The translations under genes and the position numbers were made by a program. A stretch of 64,000 nt of DNA from Viridibacterium curvum. GTDB lineage: Bacteria; Pseudomonadota; Gammaproteobacteria; Burkholderiales; Rhodocyclaceae. The notes beneath the pieces are model-generated. The model saw nothing but the letters and a program-made list of their open reading frames with translations. It was not told where the DNA came from and searched no databases. This document shows positions 41,940 to 51,072 of the stretch, piece after piece (the first letter of the stretch is position 1; each line of letters starts with the position of its first letter). The stretch covers positions 62,001 through 126,000 of the forward strand of contig NZ_BAABLD010000010.1 of assembly GCF_039544165.1 (NCBI RefSeq), given 5' to 3'.

Positions 41940-43145
41940 ATGAGTTCGTCGATTTTTGCCGCCGTCGAAATGGCACCGCGCGACCCTATCCTGGGTCTGA
42001 ACGAAGCGTTCAACGCTGACACCCGCAGCACCAAGGTCAACCTGGGCGTGGGCGTTTACTTCACCGACGAAGGCAAGATTCCCCTGCTCGGCGCAGTCAA
42101 GGCCGCCGAAAAAGCCCGCCTCGAAGCTGCACCGGCGCGCGGCTATCAGCCAATCGAAGGTCTGGCCGCCTACAACAACGCGGTCGCTACCCTGCTCTTC
42201 GGCAAGGATTCCGCACTGATCAGTAACGGTCAGACGCTCACCATCGAAGCACTGGGCGGAACGGGCGCCCTCAAGGTTGGCGCCGACTACCTCAAGCGCC
42301 TGCTGCCGAATGCCACGGTCTACATCTCTGATCCGAGCTGGGAAAACCATCGCGCGCTGTTCGAGTCGGCCGGCTTCCCCGTCAGCAACTACGCTTACTA
42401 CGACGCCACCACGCGCGGCGTGAACTTTGAAGGCATGCTCGCCGACCTGCGCCAGATGCCCGCACAAAGCATCGTCGTGCTGCACGCCTGCTGCCACAAC
42501 CCGACTGGCGCCGACATCTCCGCAGACCAGTGGAAGCAAGTCGTGGCCGCCATCAAGGAACGCAACCTCATCGCCTTCCTTGACATGGCCTACCAGGGCT
42601 TCGCCGATGGCATCAAGGAAGACGCCGTGGCGCTGGATCTGTTCGCTGCGTCCGGCCTGCAGTTCCTCGTGTCGAGCTCGTTCTCGAAGTCCTTCTCGCT
42701 GTACGGTGAGCGCGTCGGCGCGCTGACTATCGTTGCCGCCAGCAAGGACGAAGCCGGCCGCGTACTGTCGCAGGTGAAGCGCGTGGTGCGTACCAACTAC
42801 TCCAACCCGCCGACCCATGGTGGGGCTGTCGTCGCAGCCGTACTCTCTTCGCCCGAACTGCGCCAGCAATGGGAAGAAGAACTGGCCGGCATGCGCGTGC
42901 GCATTCGCGAAATGCGTAGCGCCCTCGTCGAGAAGCTGAATGCTCGCGGCGTGAAGCAGGACTTCAGCTTCGTGCTGAAGCAACGCGGCATGTTCAGCTA
43001 CACCGGCCTGACGGCTGAACAAGTAGAACGCATGAAGACCGAGTTCGGCGTCTACGCCGTGTCGACTGGCCGCGTCTGCATCGCTGCGCTCAACAGCAAG
43101 AACATTGACTACGTGGCCGATGCGATAGCTGCCGTGCTGAAGTAA
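41940..43145 (+). CDS. tyrB: Aromatic/aspartate aminotransferase, class I
   Basis: PLP-dependent transaminase of the AspC/TyrB group. The PLP lysine lies in SSSFSKSFSLYGERVG; the N-terminal ILGLNEAFNAD and NLGVGVY segments and the CCHNPTGAD motif are typical. It should act on aromatic amino acids and aspartate with 2-oxoglutarate. Start at the ATG at 41940, with GGAG five bases upstream. 401 residues. Ends in a strong terminator shared with the convergent neighbour. The symbol is a best guess between tyrB and aspC. Confidence 0.9.
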   Translation: MSSSIFAAVEMAPRDPILGLNEAFNADTRSTKVNLGVGVYFTDEGKIPLLGAVKAAEKARLEAAPARGYQPIEGLAAYNNAVATLLFGKDSALISNGQTLTIEALGGTGALKVGADYLKRLLPNATVYISDPSWENHRALFESAGFPVSNYAYYDATTRGVNFEGMLADLRQMPAQSIVVLHACCHNPTGADISADQWKQVVAAIKERNLIAFLDMAYQGFADGIKEDAVALDLFAASGLQFLVSSSFSKSFSLYGERVGALTIVAASKDEAGRVLSQVKRVVRTNYSNPPTHGGAVVAAVLSSPELRQQWEEELAGMRVRIREMRSALVEKLNARGVKQDFSFVLKQRGMFSYTGLTAEQVERMKTEFGVYAVSTGRVCIAALNSKNIDYVADAIAAVLK

Positions 43146-43159
43146 GCAGCGCCAACACC

Positions 43160-43197
43160 AAAAAGCAAAAAGGCCCGCAAGGGCCTTTTTGCTTTTT
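43160..43197. terminator. Bidirectional terminator
   Basis: AAAAAGCAAAAAGGCCC / GGGCCTTTTTGCTTTTT, a near-perfect 17-bp stem with a GCAA loop and T-rich ends on both strands. It serves the aminotransferase gene and the convergent thioredoxin-like gene. Confidence 0.95.
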
Positions 43198-43215
43198 GTC
43201 TGAACGACCGAACAG

Positions 43216-43572
43216 CTATCGCTGCCGAATCCGCTCACGCACGTTCGCAATCTGCTGCATAGCACTCTGTGTGGATGCGGAAGGTCCCGACGCACCCGGC
43301 TCTGAATACGTCTGGATCAGCCGCTCCAGCTGCGTGACATGCGGCAACATGGCACCGCAGAACATGACGCTCTCGCCGCGCTGGATCACGATGGTCGGGA
43401 AATTCTCGACATTGATGTCGCCGGCAATCTCCGGCTCATCCTCGATATCTACCCAAGCGAATTCGACGCCAGGCATCCGCACAGCCAGGGCGTCGAACGC
43501 CGGACGGTACTCACGACAACTGCCGCACCATTCTGCGCAGAGGCAGGCGACAAACAGTGACGACGAACTCAT
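43216..43572 (-). CDS. Thioredoxin-like protein
   Basis: 118 residues with a redox motif CAEWCGSCREY (WCGSC, where classic thioredoxin has WCGPC) and cis-Pro segment VENFPTIVI. There is no signal peptide, so it is cytoplasmic. It is likely a disulfide reductase or a redox partner of unknown targets. Translated 15 bp after the upstream gene on the same strand. Confidence 0.88.
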   Translation of the reverse strand: MSSSSLFVACLCAEWCGSCREYRPAFDALAVRMPGVEFAWVDIEDEPEIAGDINVENFPTIVIQRGESVMFCGAMLPHVTQLERLIQTYSEPGASGPSASTQSAMQQIANVRERIRQR

Positions 43573-43587
43573 TCCTGTCCGGGAAAA

Positions 43588-44763
43588 TCAGGGCACGACG
43601 ACATCCGGAGCCTTGACCGTACCACCGAGTAACATCGAGCGGGCCTTGACCTCACCATTCGGCAGACGCAGGGAGCCAGACACCGTCCCTTGCAACTTGC
43701 CTTCAGGCGAAACCTGGAAACTTGACGAGCCTTGCAGGTTGTTGCCATCCAAACGCCGGATCGAAACCGCAGACGACTTGCCCGTCGCACCTGAGAATGA
43801 GCCTTCAAGCGTCTGGTAACGCGTCAGGCCACCACCAGCCGAGCCGGAATTGGGACGCCTGATCCCCTCCAGCAAACCGAACCGGTCAATACTGCCGGAC
43901 TTTGCCGAATAGCTGCCACTGGCCGTCACCACGGCCTTCTCCAGCTCTTCCAGCGTTTTCGCCGCCGCCGAGAATTTCGCTTTGGCCGTCACCGTGCCCT
44001 GCACTGTGTGCCCGGCAAAGAATCCGCTCAGCAACTCCTGCGCCGACATCTTGTCGAGCTGGATATCGCCAGCGACAGCGAACCCGTCTGTCACGGCAAT
44101 GCTGACAACGCCTTCGACAGAACCACCCAAGCCGGTTGCGCCGATCTTGTCGAACAGGATAAGGTCGTCCGTCAGACTGCCCTGCGCAACGACCTGGTCA
44201 AAACGAAGGCCAGATAGCACGCCCCACTTCCAGTTGCCCGTTTTGAAGAAGGTCACCAGCTTGCCATCAACCGGCGCAGCCTCCAGCGTGACGAGCTGTT
44301 CGATATCGATGGTGGCGCGCTTCAGCGTGCCGTCTTCGGCAAATTCCATGCGGCCTGCGGGCAAGGAAATGGAGGTATTCCCCAACAAGAGCTTGAGCTT
44401 CGCAAATTTGAGCGAAGTCACCTTGCGCGTGGTCTTGCCATCCACCGTACCAAACCGAAGAAGCGAAGACGGTTTGGCGACAATCTCGTCGACTTCCAGC
44501 TGGATGCGATTGGTCTTGCCGCCCGTGATCCACGCTGCCCAGTCGGGCGTCACCCAACCCTTGTTCATCGTCACTGGATCAGGCGTATGAACCTTGATGT
44601 CCTTGATTACCTTGGCCGGCCAGGGATGGAAACCGTAGCCGTCCTCACTGAAAGTCACCGGCAGACCCAGCCAGGACTCGGGGCTGGCCGCTTTCGTCGG
44701 AATCAGCACGGTCAGCAGCACCGCCAGCGCAAAAACGGCAAGTAAACGCGTCATGAGGGTCAT
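43588..44763 (-). CDS. Exported or membrane-anchored protein of unknown function, type II secretion N-like
   Basis: 391 residues. One N-terminal hydrophobic segment (LLAVFALAVLLTVLIPTKA), then a beta-rich, Gly/Ser/Lys-containing periplasmic body with no Cys. It broadly resembles AsmA or GspN-type proteins (repeated L-x-G-x-V-x-G strands), but no diagnostic motif is seen. Start at the ATG at 44763, with GGGAG five bases upstream; the frame stays open through the tRNA-Asn region, which is not coding. No other secretion gene is near. Confidence 0.7.
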   Translation of the reverse strand: MTLMTRLLAVFALAVLLTVLIPTKAASPESWLGLPVTFSEDGYGFHPWPAKVIKDIKVHTPDPVTMNKGWVTPDWAAWITGGKTNRIQLEVDEIVAKPSSLLRFGTVDGKTTRKVTSLKFAKLKLLLGNTSISLPAGRMEFAEDGTLKRATIDIEQLVTLEAAPVDGKLVTFFKTGNWKWGVLSGLRFDQVVAQGSLTDDLILFDKIGATGLGGSVEGVVSIAVTDGFAVAGDIQLDKMSAQELLSGFFAGHTVQGTVTAKAKFSAAAKTLEELEKAVVTASGSYSAKSGSIDRFGLLEGIRRPNSGSAGGGLTRYQTLEGSFSGATGKSSAVSIRRLDGNNLQGSSSFQVSPEGKLQGTVSGSLRLPNGEVKARSMLLGGTVKAPDVVVP

Positions 44764-44880
44764 CGAAGCTCCCGGAAGTAAGTCTTTGCGCCGCAAGGCG
44801 AGAATGCTGCGAACTCTAGCGCAATCAAGGCCCGAGCGCCGCTCACAGCCGCCTTGCGGTTCCTCACTCGCACCAAGCGC

Positions 44881-44909
44881 TTTACATTGCCAGAAGACGT
44901 GTCTATAAT
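44881..44909 (+). promoter_or_regulatory. Sigma-70 promoter of tRNA-Asn
   Basis: TTTACA (44881-44886), 17-bp spacer, TATAAT (44904-44909), 16 bp before the tRNA. Confidence 0.92.
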
Positions 44910-44925
44910 TCGCAGCCTCATTTGT

Positions 44926-45001
44926 TCCTCGATAGCTCAGTCGGTAGAGCGCCGGACTGTTAATCCGTAGGTCCCTGGTTCGAGCCCAGGTCGAGGAGCC
45001 A
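44926..45001 (+). tRNA. asnT: tRNA-Asn(GTT)
   Basis: 76-nt tRNA: TCCTCGA acceptor stem, D-arm AGCTCAGTCGGTAGAGC, anticodon loop CTGTTAA, T-arm GTTCGAG, encoded CCA. Single gene with its own promoter and terminator. No integrase or duplicated 3' end nearby. The symbol is a guess by analogy. Confidence 0.97.
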
Positions 45002-45007
45002 GAATCG

Positions 45008-45042
45008 AAGAGCCCGTTCGGGGAAACCTGAACGGGCTCTTT
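45008..45042 (+). terminator. Terminator of tRNA-Asn
   Basis: AAGAGCCCGTTC / GAACGGGCTCTT stem, ten-base loop, then TTTACGTTT. Begins six bases after the CCA end. Confidence 0.9.
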
Positions 45043-45110
45043 ACGTTTGGGCCGATCACCCTGCCCTGGCGGCGTTTGTACAGCCCCGATTTCCTGTCGA
45101 TAATGCAGAC

Positions 45111-46187
45111 ATGAAAGCTGCGCCGCACACACACGCCGTTCCGCTCTCGTCGCTGCGCCGCCCGTCCGCTGTTCCGGACTTGCCGCTTGTGGACACCTTG
45201 CGCCGTCCGCTACAGGACCTGCGCATATCCGTCACCGACCGCTGTAACTTCCGCTGCGCCTACTGCATGCCGCGCGAGCAGTTCGGCGCCGACCACCCCT
45301 TCCTCCCACGCCAATCCCTGCTCAGCTTCGAAGAAATCACCCGCGTCGCGCGCATCTTCGCCGATCTGGGCGTCACCAAGATCCGCCTCACAGGCGGCGA
45401 GCCTCTGATGCGCAAGGATCTGTACAAGCTCGTTGCCATGCTGGCGCAGCTTCCCGGCATCGATCTCACGCTGACCACCAATGGCGCCCTGCTTGCCCGC
45501 CACGCACAAGCGCTAAAGGATGCCGGCCTGCAGCGCCTGACCGTGAGTCTGGACGCGCTCGACGAAGCCACGCATGCGCGCATGAGTGACAGCAGCGTGC
45601 CACTCGCCGACGTGCTCAAGGGCATAGCAGCGGCCGAAGCCGCTGGCTTCAGGCAGCTGAAGATCAACATGGTCGTGCAGCGCGGCGTGAACGACCACGC
45701 CATCCTCGACATGCTGCGTCACTTCCGTGGCAGTGGGCACATCTTGCGCTTTATCGAATTCATGGATGTGGGCGAAACGAATCACTGGCAGATGAAAGAC
45801 GTGCTTGGCGCGCGCGAAATCCTGCAACGCATCGCCAGCGAATACCCCATTGAGCCCATCGAAGCGAACTACACAGGCGAAGTTGCCAAGCGCTGGCGAC
45901 TCGTCGATGGCAGCGCGGAAATCGGCGTCATCGCCTCGGTGACACAAGCCTTCTGTCGCGACTGCACGCGACTACGCCTTTCACCCGAAGGCAAGCTGTT
46001 CACCTGCCTGTTCGCAACACAAGGGCACGATCTCACGACACACTTGCGCACACTCAATGAGGACGACAGCGCAGTCGCCGCCTGGATTGCCAGCGTCTGG
46101 GCAGCACGCAAAGACCGCTATTCCGAGTTGCGTCACGCCGGCCAGGCTACGGGCGGCAAGATCGAGATGTCGTACATCGGCGGATGA
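45111..46187 (+). CDS. moaA: GTP 3',8-cyclase
   Basis: Radical-SAM enzyme that starts molybdopterin synthesis with MoaC (51.1 kb). The first [4Fe-4S] cluster motif is CNFRCAYC; the second Cys set is FCRDCTRLRLSPEGKLFTC. The protein ends in the conserved Gly-Gly. GGE and GAD segments of the SAM site are present. 358 residues, with about 25 extra N-terminal residues before the conserved start. Followed after seven bases by mobA. Confidence 0.95.
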   Translation: MKAAPHTHAVPLSSLRRPSAVPDLPLVDTLRRPLQDLRISVTDRCNFRCAYCMPREQFGADHPFLPRQSLLSFEEITRVARIFADLGVTKIRLTGGEPLMRKDLYKLVAMLAQLPGIDLTLTTNGALLARHAQALKDAGLQRLTVSLDALDEATHARMSDSSVPLADVLKGIAAAEAAGFRQLKINMVVQRGVNDHAILDMLRHFRGSGHILRFIEFMDVGETNHWQMKDVLGAREILQRIASEYPIEPIEANYTGEVAKRWRLVDGSAEIGVIASVTQAFCRDCTRLRLSPEGKLFTCLFATQGHDLTTHLRTLNEDDSAVAAWIASVWAARKDRYSELRHAGQATGGKIEMSYIGG

Positions 46188-46194
46188 ATGAGCC

Positions 46195-46749
46195 ATGAAC
46201 GTCACCGGACTGATCCTCGCCGGTGGCCTCGGCACTCGCATGGGTGGCGCCGATAAAGGCTGGGTGGAGTTCGAGGGCCGCAGCCTTATTGAAAGCCTGA
46301 TCGCGCAACTGCAGCCCCAGGTCGACAAACTCGTCATCAGCGCCAATCGCAATCTGGATCGCTACGCCGCGCTGGGGTTCCCGGTCGTCACCGATCTGCG
46401 CCCCGACCATGCAGGCCCGCTCGCCGGCATAGAAACCGGGCTATCCGTGTGCGAAACCGACTGGCTGCTGACCTGCCCGGTCGACACACTGAATCTGCCT
46501 GCCGACTACGCGCAGCGCATGCAGCAAGCAGCGCCATCGGTGGCCTTCGCCGGCGGTCATCTGCAACCGGTCTTCATGCTTGTCCCGCGCAGTGCGCTTG
46601 CTTCGCTGAGCGCTTCGCTAGACAGCGGCAACGGCAAGGTAAGACACTGGACCGATCAGATGGGCCTTCGGCAGGTCTCGTTCGACGACACACCCGGCGC
46701 GCTGTGCAATCTCAACGACTGGCAGGCGCTGCAACAAGCACAACAGTAA
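46195..46749 (+). CDS. mobA: Molybdenum cofactor guanylyltransferase
   Basis: Adds GMP to molybdopterin to give the bis-MGD cofactor. Nucleotide motif LILAGGLGTRMGGADKGWV and the CPVDTLNLP segment are typical. 184 residues. Coupled to moaA; both imply molybdenum enzymes of the DMSO-reductase type elsewhere. Ends four bases before the convergent rmuC. Confidence 0.92.
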   Translation: MNVTGLILAGGLGTRMGGADKGWVEFEGRSLIESLIAQLQPQVDKLVISANRNLDRYAALGFPVVTDLRPDHAGPLAGIETGLSVCETDWLLTCPVDTLNLPADYAQRMQQAAPSVAFAGGHLQPVFMLVPRSALASLSASLDSGNGKVRHWTDQMGLRQVSFDDTPGALCNLNDWQALQQAQQ

Positions 46750-46752
46750 CGC

Positions 46753-48075
46753 TCACTGGTTGTCGCTGTTTTCGAGCATCTTCGGCACATCTTCGATCTG
46801 CACCGATTCGATTTTCTCGAAGTGGCTGCTGATCTTGCGGCTGGAGATGTGCACCTCCTGCGTCTCTTCGTGCGCACGGCGAATCTGATCGGCAAGACGC
46901 TTCATGCGCTCGTCGAAACGACCGAAATCCTTGGCCAGCTTGCTGAGCGCATCCTTGATGACGTGGATCTGCTTGCGTGTCTCGACGTCCTTGAGTACCG
47001 CACGCGCCGTGTTGAGCACAGCCATCAGCGTGGTCGGCGATACGATCCACACGCGTTTTTTCTGCGCGTATTCGACAAGGTCAGGGTGGTGGGCATGGAT
47101 CTCGGCGAACACCGCCTCGGCCGGCACGAACATAACGGCCCCATCCGAAGTTTCACCGGCCACGATGTACTTGTTCGCGATCGCGTCGACATGTCGCTTG
47201 ATGTCCTGCTTGAACAGGCTCTGCGCCGCATTGCGCTCCACTTCGGCCAAGCCCGGTTCGAACATCCGGTGATAGTTCTCCAGCGGAAACTTGGCGTCCA
47301 CCGCCACCCGACCCGTCGGCTCAGGCAGCGTCAACATGCAGTCTGCACGCACGCCAGACGAGAGCTGATGCTGGAACTGGTATGCATCGGGCGGCAAGGC
47401 GTTGCGCACCAGCGCTTCGAGCTGCACCTCACCAAACGCACCCCGCGTCTTCTTGTCGCCGAGCAGCTCCTGCAAACTCACGACATTGACGGTGAGATCA
47501 CCGATCTTCTTCTGCGCTTCATCAATCGTCGCCAGACGCGCCATCACATTGGCGAAGGTTTCGTTGGTCTTCTTGAAGCCTTCGTCGAGACGCTGATTGA
47601 CCACACCCGTGATCGCATCCAGTCGCTCGTTGATCGCCAGCGTCAAGGCAGCCGTGCTCTCGGTCTGCTGCAGCACGGCCTTGCGCAAACCGTCCTGCAA
47701 CAACTCACGGTCGGCACGCGCCGTCTCGCCGAGCTTCTCAAGCATCTGCGTAAGCATCTCGGCCTTGGCCTGCTCCTGTTTGAGCGTCAGGGTGTGCATG
47801 GCTTCGCGCGTCGTCTTGAGTTCTTCACCCACCAGGGTGCGCAAGCGCTCGGCATTGTCGGTCTGCACGCTTTGTAGGCGGTCACCAAGACGATCCAGCC
47901 CGGCATGCATGTCGTTGAGCATGGCGCGATGCGCCGCTCCCAGCTGCGTATCGAGACTCTGCGCCAGCGTGGCAGATGCCGCGGCCGAATCACGCGACAA
48001 CGCTTGCACGCGCAGTGCGAGCCAGGCCACCACCACGACCAGGATTGTCAGCAGACCCGCAAGCACGATGATCAT
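46753..48075 (-). CDS. rmuC: DNA recombination protein RmuC
   Basis: Membrane-anchored coiled-coil protein with a restriction-endonuclease-like core, known to limit recombination at inverted repeats. An N-terminal membrane helix (IIVLAGLLTILVVVVAWLAL), a long coiled coil, then the RmuC domain (RGAFGEVQLEALVRNAL, AVDAKFPLENY, VSPTTLMAVLNTARAV). 440 residues. Start overlaps the DUF1003 stop as ATGA. Confidence 0.93.
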   Translation of the reverse strand: MIIVLAGLLTILVVVVAWLALRVQALSRDSAAASATLAQSLDTQLGAAHRAMLNDMHAGLDRLGDRLQSVQTDNAERLRTLVGEELKTTREAMHTLTLKQEQAKAEMLTQMLEKLGETARADRELLQDGLRKAVLQQTESTAALTLAINERLDAITGVVNQRLDEGFKKTNETFANVMARLATIDEAQKKIGDLTVNVVSLQELLGDKKTRGAFGEVQLEALVRNALPPDAYQFQHQLSSGVRADCMLTLPEPTGRVAVDAKFPLENYHRMFEPGLAEVERNAAQSLFKQDIKRHVDAIANKYIVAGETSDGAVMFVPAEAVFAEIHAHHPDLVEYAQKKRVWIVSPTTLMAVLNTARAVLKDVETRKQIHVIKDALSKLAKDFGRFDERMKRLADQIRRAHEETQEVHISSRKISSHFEKIESVQIEDVPKMLENSDNQ

Positions 48076-48704
48076 GCCGAGCCTTGCTTGTCGCTATCGC
48101 CTGCTTTCGTCGCCCCGCTGTAGGGCGTGGCGTGCCCGGCAGGCTTCTCCGCGGCACCGCCATCACGCTGCGCGCGCTTGAGCTGATCCAGATCGCCCAG
48201 CAACTGCCAGCTCAGCTGATCCAGCCGCTTGTGCAGCGCCATGATCGACGCTTCGGCCTTGAGGTTGATGTCGAGGTCGCGCAGCATCGTCAGGCGATCA
48301 CGCGCCGCCTGGCGATTCTGCGACATCATGATGATGGGTGCCTGCAAGGCTGCCAGCATGGACAGCACGAGGTTAAGGAACACGTAGGGATAGGGATCGA
48401 AGGCTTTGGCGCGCAGCAATTCCGTGTTGAGGATGGCCCAGCCGATGAGGAAGATGCCGAAGATCGAGATGAACTTCCAGGACCCCCCGAATTCCGCCAC
48501 GCGATCGGCCAGACGTTCGCCGAAGGTGATGCCATCATCATTGAGCGGATTGGCGTTCGGGTCGGTGTCAGGGTCAGAGATCGAGGCCTGCATGCGGCGC
48601 GCGATGCGGTTGAGGGCGCGTCGCTCATGCGGACTCAAGTCACCCACGCCGGAATGCAGCAGATGCTCGGCCAGATGGCGGATCTGTCTTTCCTCTCTCT
48701 TCAT
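48072..48704 (-). CDS. DUF1003 membrane protein
   Basis: 210 residues with two close transmembrane helices (WKFISIFGIFLIGWAIL and YVFLNLVLSMLAALQAP) and the conserved segments ADRVAEFGGSW and IIMMSQNRQAARDR. This is the DUF1003 pattern. Function unknown. Cotranscribed with rmuC. Confidence 0.9.
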   Translation of the reverse strand: MKREERQIRHLAEHLLHSGVGDLSPHERRALNRIARRMQASISDPDTDPNANPLNDDGITFGERLADRVAEFGGSWKFISIFGIFLIGWAILNTELLRAKAFDPYPYVFLNLVLSMLAALQAPIIMMSQNRQAARDRLTMLRDLDINLKAEASIMALHKRLDQLSWQLLGDLDQLKRAQRDGGAAEKPAGHATPYSGATKAGDSDKQGSA

Positions 48705-48718
48705 GGCGCCTCTCCAGC

Positions 48719-49258
48719 TCAGGCTTCGCCCATGGGCACCGGGCGGATGTGTACCGTGTCCTGGTCGTCCGACAGCATCAGCTCGCCATCCTGCAAAGTC
48801 GCCTGCAGGCGCATGCCACGATCGGCGAAGCGCAGCAGGTCCGCACAGATCTGTTCATCGAGCTTCCAGACACGTAGCTTGTCGAGACGCGCCAGTGCCA
48901 ACGCATTCTGGCGCCACCACACATCCACCGCGCGGCCATAGGCATACAGCACCACCTCATCCGACTTGCCACAAGCCCTGCGCAGCAAGCGCTCGTCGGG
49001 CTGACCGACTTCAATCCAGCGCGTCACGGCGCCAGTCAGATCGCGATCCCACAGCGCAGGCTCGTCGTCACTTGAAAGTCCCTTGCCGAACTCCAGTGTC
49101 TCGCTGGCGTGCAGGACAAATGCGAGCAGACGCACCATCAGGCGCTCGTCGGTTTCGGAAGGATGGCGCGCCAGCGTCAGGTTGTGCTGGGCGTAGTAAG
49201 AACGGTCGAGATCCGAGATGCCCAGATCTACCTTGTAAACAACGGAACGCAGGGCCAA
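48719..49258 (-). CDS. yaeQ: YaeQ family protein
   Basis: 179 residues starting ALRSVVYKVDLGISDLDR and containing HPSETDERLMVRLLAF and LWDRDLTGAVTRWIEVGQPD, typical of YaeQ, a PD-(D/E)xK-fold protein of unclear role. The start codon is TTG, with GGAAA eight bases upstream formed by the end of the tusA-like gene. Confidence 0.93.
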   Translation of the reverse strand: MALRSVVYKVDLGISDLDRSYYAQHNLTLARHPSETDERLMVRLLAFVLHASETLEFGKGLSSDDEPALWDRDLTGAVTRWIEVGQPDERLLRRACGKSDEVVLYAYGRAVDVWWRQNALALARLDKLRVWKLDEQICADLLRFADRGMRLQATLQDGELMLSDDQDTVHIRPVPMGEA

Positions 49259-49261
49259 GGC

Positions 49262-49495
49262 TTATTTCCGGCGGATGAGAAAGACGAACTCCGGCCCCGG
49301 GCCATCGCCGGGCGCCAACAGCTCGTGTCCGGTCTGACGTGCGAACGCTGCGAAATCCTTGACTGTGCCGGGGTCAGTTGCGACGACGCGCAAGACCTGC
49401 CCGGTCGTCATGTCGGCGAGGGCTTTCTTGGTACGCAGGATAGGCAGCGGGCACTGCAGGCCGCGCACGTCGAGTTCCTGATCGTGGGTGTGCAT
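49262..49495 (-). CDS. TusA-family sulfur carrier
   Basis: 77-residue SirA/TusA protein: LDVRGLQCPLPILRTKKAL with the sulfur-carrying Cys in CPLP. Members relay persulfide sulfur to thiouridine, cofactor or respiratory sulfur pathways. The target is not indicated here; neighbours are yaeQ and a protease. Starts 30 bp after the M48 protease gene. Confidence 0.92.
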   Translation of the reverse strand: MHTHDQELDVRGLQCPLPILRTKKALADMTTGQVLRVVATDPGTVKDFAAFARQTGHELLAPGDGPGPEFVFLIRRK

Positions 49496-49525
49496 TGAGG
49501 CCCCGGAAAGGAGTGGCAGAAGGGC

Positions 49526-51013
49526 CTATTGTAGCCCGTTCGGCCGCCCCTCCCGGCGCTCCTCGCGCAGGCGGTTGCGCAGTTCGCGCAAGCGCGAATC
49601 GACGGCAGACTGCGTGTAGAAATCGCCACCGCCGCCACGCTGGGCGAGCTGCAATTGCTCGACCGCAGCAATCAGGTTGCCACGAACCACGTACAGCTCG
49701 GCCATTGCCCGCTGCTGCTCGACCACCTTGCCCTGCGCCGCATAGGCTTTGGCCTGCAGTATCCACAGACGCTCGTCGTTCGGCGTATCGACAAGCGCGT
49801 CACGCGCAAGCTGTGCTGCACGCTCCGGCTTGCCGCTCTCGGTCAGGGCCTGCACCTGGCACAGCAGCAGAAAGCGCGCGTCGGAATAGCGCGCAAATGC
49901 CTGACCGCACACCTGCTCGGCCTCGGCCGCCTTGCCCTGTCGCAACAACATGTCTGCAAGCATCGAATCCACCAACGGCGATTCGAATCGCATCGCGCGC
50001 AGATCAGCGAGGGCCTTCTGCGCCTCCGTCGCCCGGTTGTCGCGCGTATAGGCCCGCGCCAGTGCATACAGCTTCGCTGCCTGATCCTGACGCCGCGGCG
50101 CCTGTCTGGCCTGGATACGTGCCAGAGCATCCTTGGGCAGCCCAGCTTCCGCATCCAGCTTCGCCCGGATCAACACGTACTCGTTGCTGTCTGCCACCAC
50201 ACCCGGCACAGCCCCCTGTGCGCGCCCCTGCATGTCGGCCATACGCTCAACGCTCAAGGGGTGGGTGCGCAGATAAGCTGTTTCCGAGCGCTCAGAGCTG
50301 CGCATGGCCTTGCCAAGGCGGTCAAAGAAATTTGCCATGCCGCGCACGTCAAAACCGGATGCCGACAGGGTCTGGAAGCCTATGCGGTCGGCCTCGCGTT
50401 CGAAGTCCTGCGAATAGCTCAGCTGATTCTGGATCAACGCCGCTTGCGTGCCGGCCAGGGTGGCCTGAGCCATCGCCGAGCCACTGGGTCCGCGTCCGGC
50501 GGCCAGAATCGCCAGCAGGAATGCCGCCAGCATGGTGGCACTGGCCCCGCTCTGTTTGTCGAGCATGCGCGCGATGTGGTGCTGTTGCACGTGGCCAATT
50601 TCGTGCGCCAGCACGCCCGCCAACTCCGACTCGCTCTGACTGGCCAGCACCAGACCGGAGTGCACGCCGATGAAGCCGCCGGGCATGGCAAACGCGTTGA
50701 TGGTGGGGTCACGCAGAGCAAAGAAGAGGAAGTCCTCGGGTTTAGCGTCCGTAGCCTGCACGAGACGACGACCGAGGCGATTCAGGAAGTATTCGACCTC
50801 GGCATCGTCGATATAACTTGGTTCGTACTGCCTGATCTCGCGCATCGCCGTCTCGCCGATGCTGCGCTCCTTGGCCGGCGACAGCACGGACTGCGACGCA
50901 TCGCCCAGCTCGGGCAGCTGCGCCGCTACCGGATGGATGGCCAGACTGGCTGCCAGCGCGACACACAGTGCCCGCCGGGCGAGTCCGCGAAGGGAATCAT
51001 GGGGAACTAGCAT
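49526..51013 (-). CDS. bepA: Periplasmic M48 metalloprotease with TPR domain, BepA-like
   Basis: Chaperone-protease for outer-membrane protein assembly. Signal peptide (LCVALAASLAIHPVAA), peptidase M48 domain with HEIGH (LAHEIGHVQQHH) and the downstream Glu in QDFEREADRIG, then C-terminal tetratricopeptide repeats. Start at the ATG at 51013; the frame upstream extends toward moaC but is not signal-like. 495 residues. Confidence 0.92.
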   Translation of the reverse strand: MLVPHDSLRGLARRALCVALAASLAIHPVAAQLPELGDASQSVLSPAKERSIGETAMREIRQYEPSYIDDAEVEYFLNRLGRRLVQATDAKPEDFLFFALRDPTINAFAMPGGFIGVHSGLVLASQSESELAGVLAHEIGHVQQHHIARMLDKQSGASATMLAAFLLAILAAGRGPSGSAMAQATLAGTQAALIQNQLSYSQDFEREADRIGFQTLSASGFDVRGMANFFDRLGKAMRSSERSETAYLRTHPLSVERMADMQGRAQGAVPGVVADSNEYVLIRAKLDAEAGLPKDALARIQARQAPRRQDQAAKLYALARAYTRDNRATEAQKALADLRAMRFESPLVDSMLADMLLRQGKAAEAEQVCGQAFARYSDARFLLLCQVQALTESGKPERAAQLARDALVDTPNDERLWILQAKAYAAQGKVVEQQRAMAELYVVRGNLIAAVEQLQLAQRGGGGDFYTQSAVDSRLRELRNRLREERREGRPNGLQ

Positions 51014-51072
51014 GGCGTTATGATAGCGCTGCCTTCGCAAGCGCCCGAGCGAAGTTGTAAGCATTCACAACC

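Noticed and set aside
44764..45132. N-terminal extension of the GspN/AsmA-like gene back to 45132
   Set aside because: It would run through tRNA-Asn and its promoter; the ATG at 44763 has a proper ribosome site and membrane segment.
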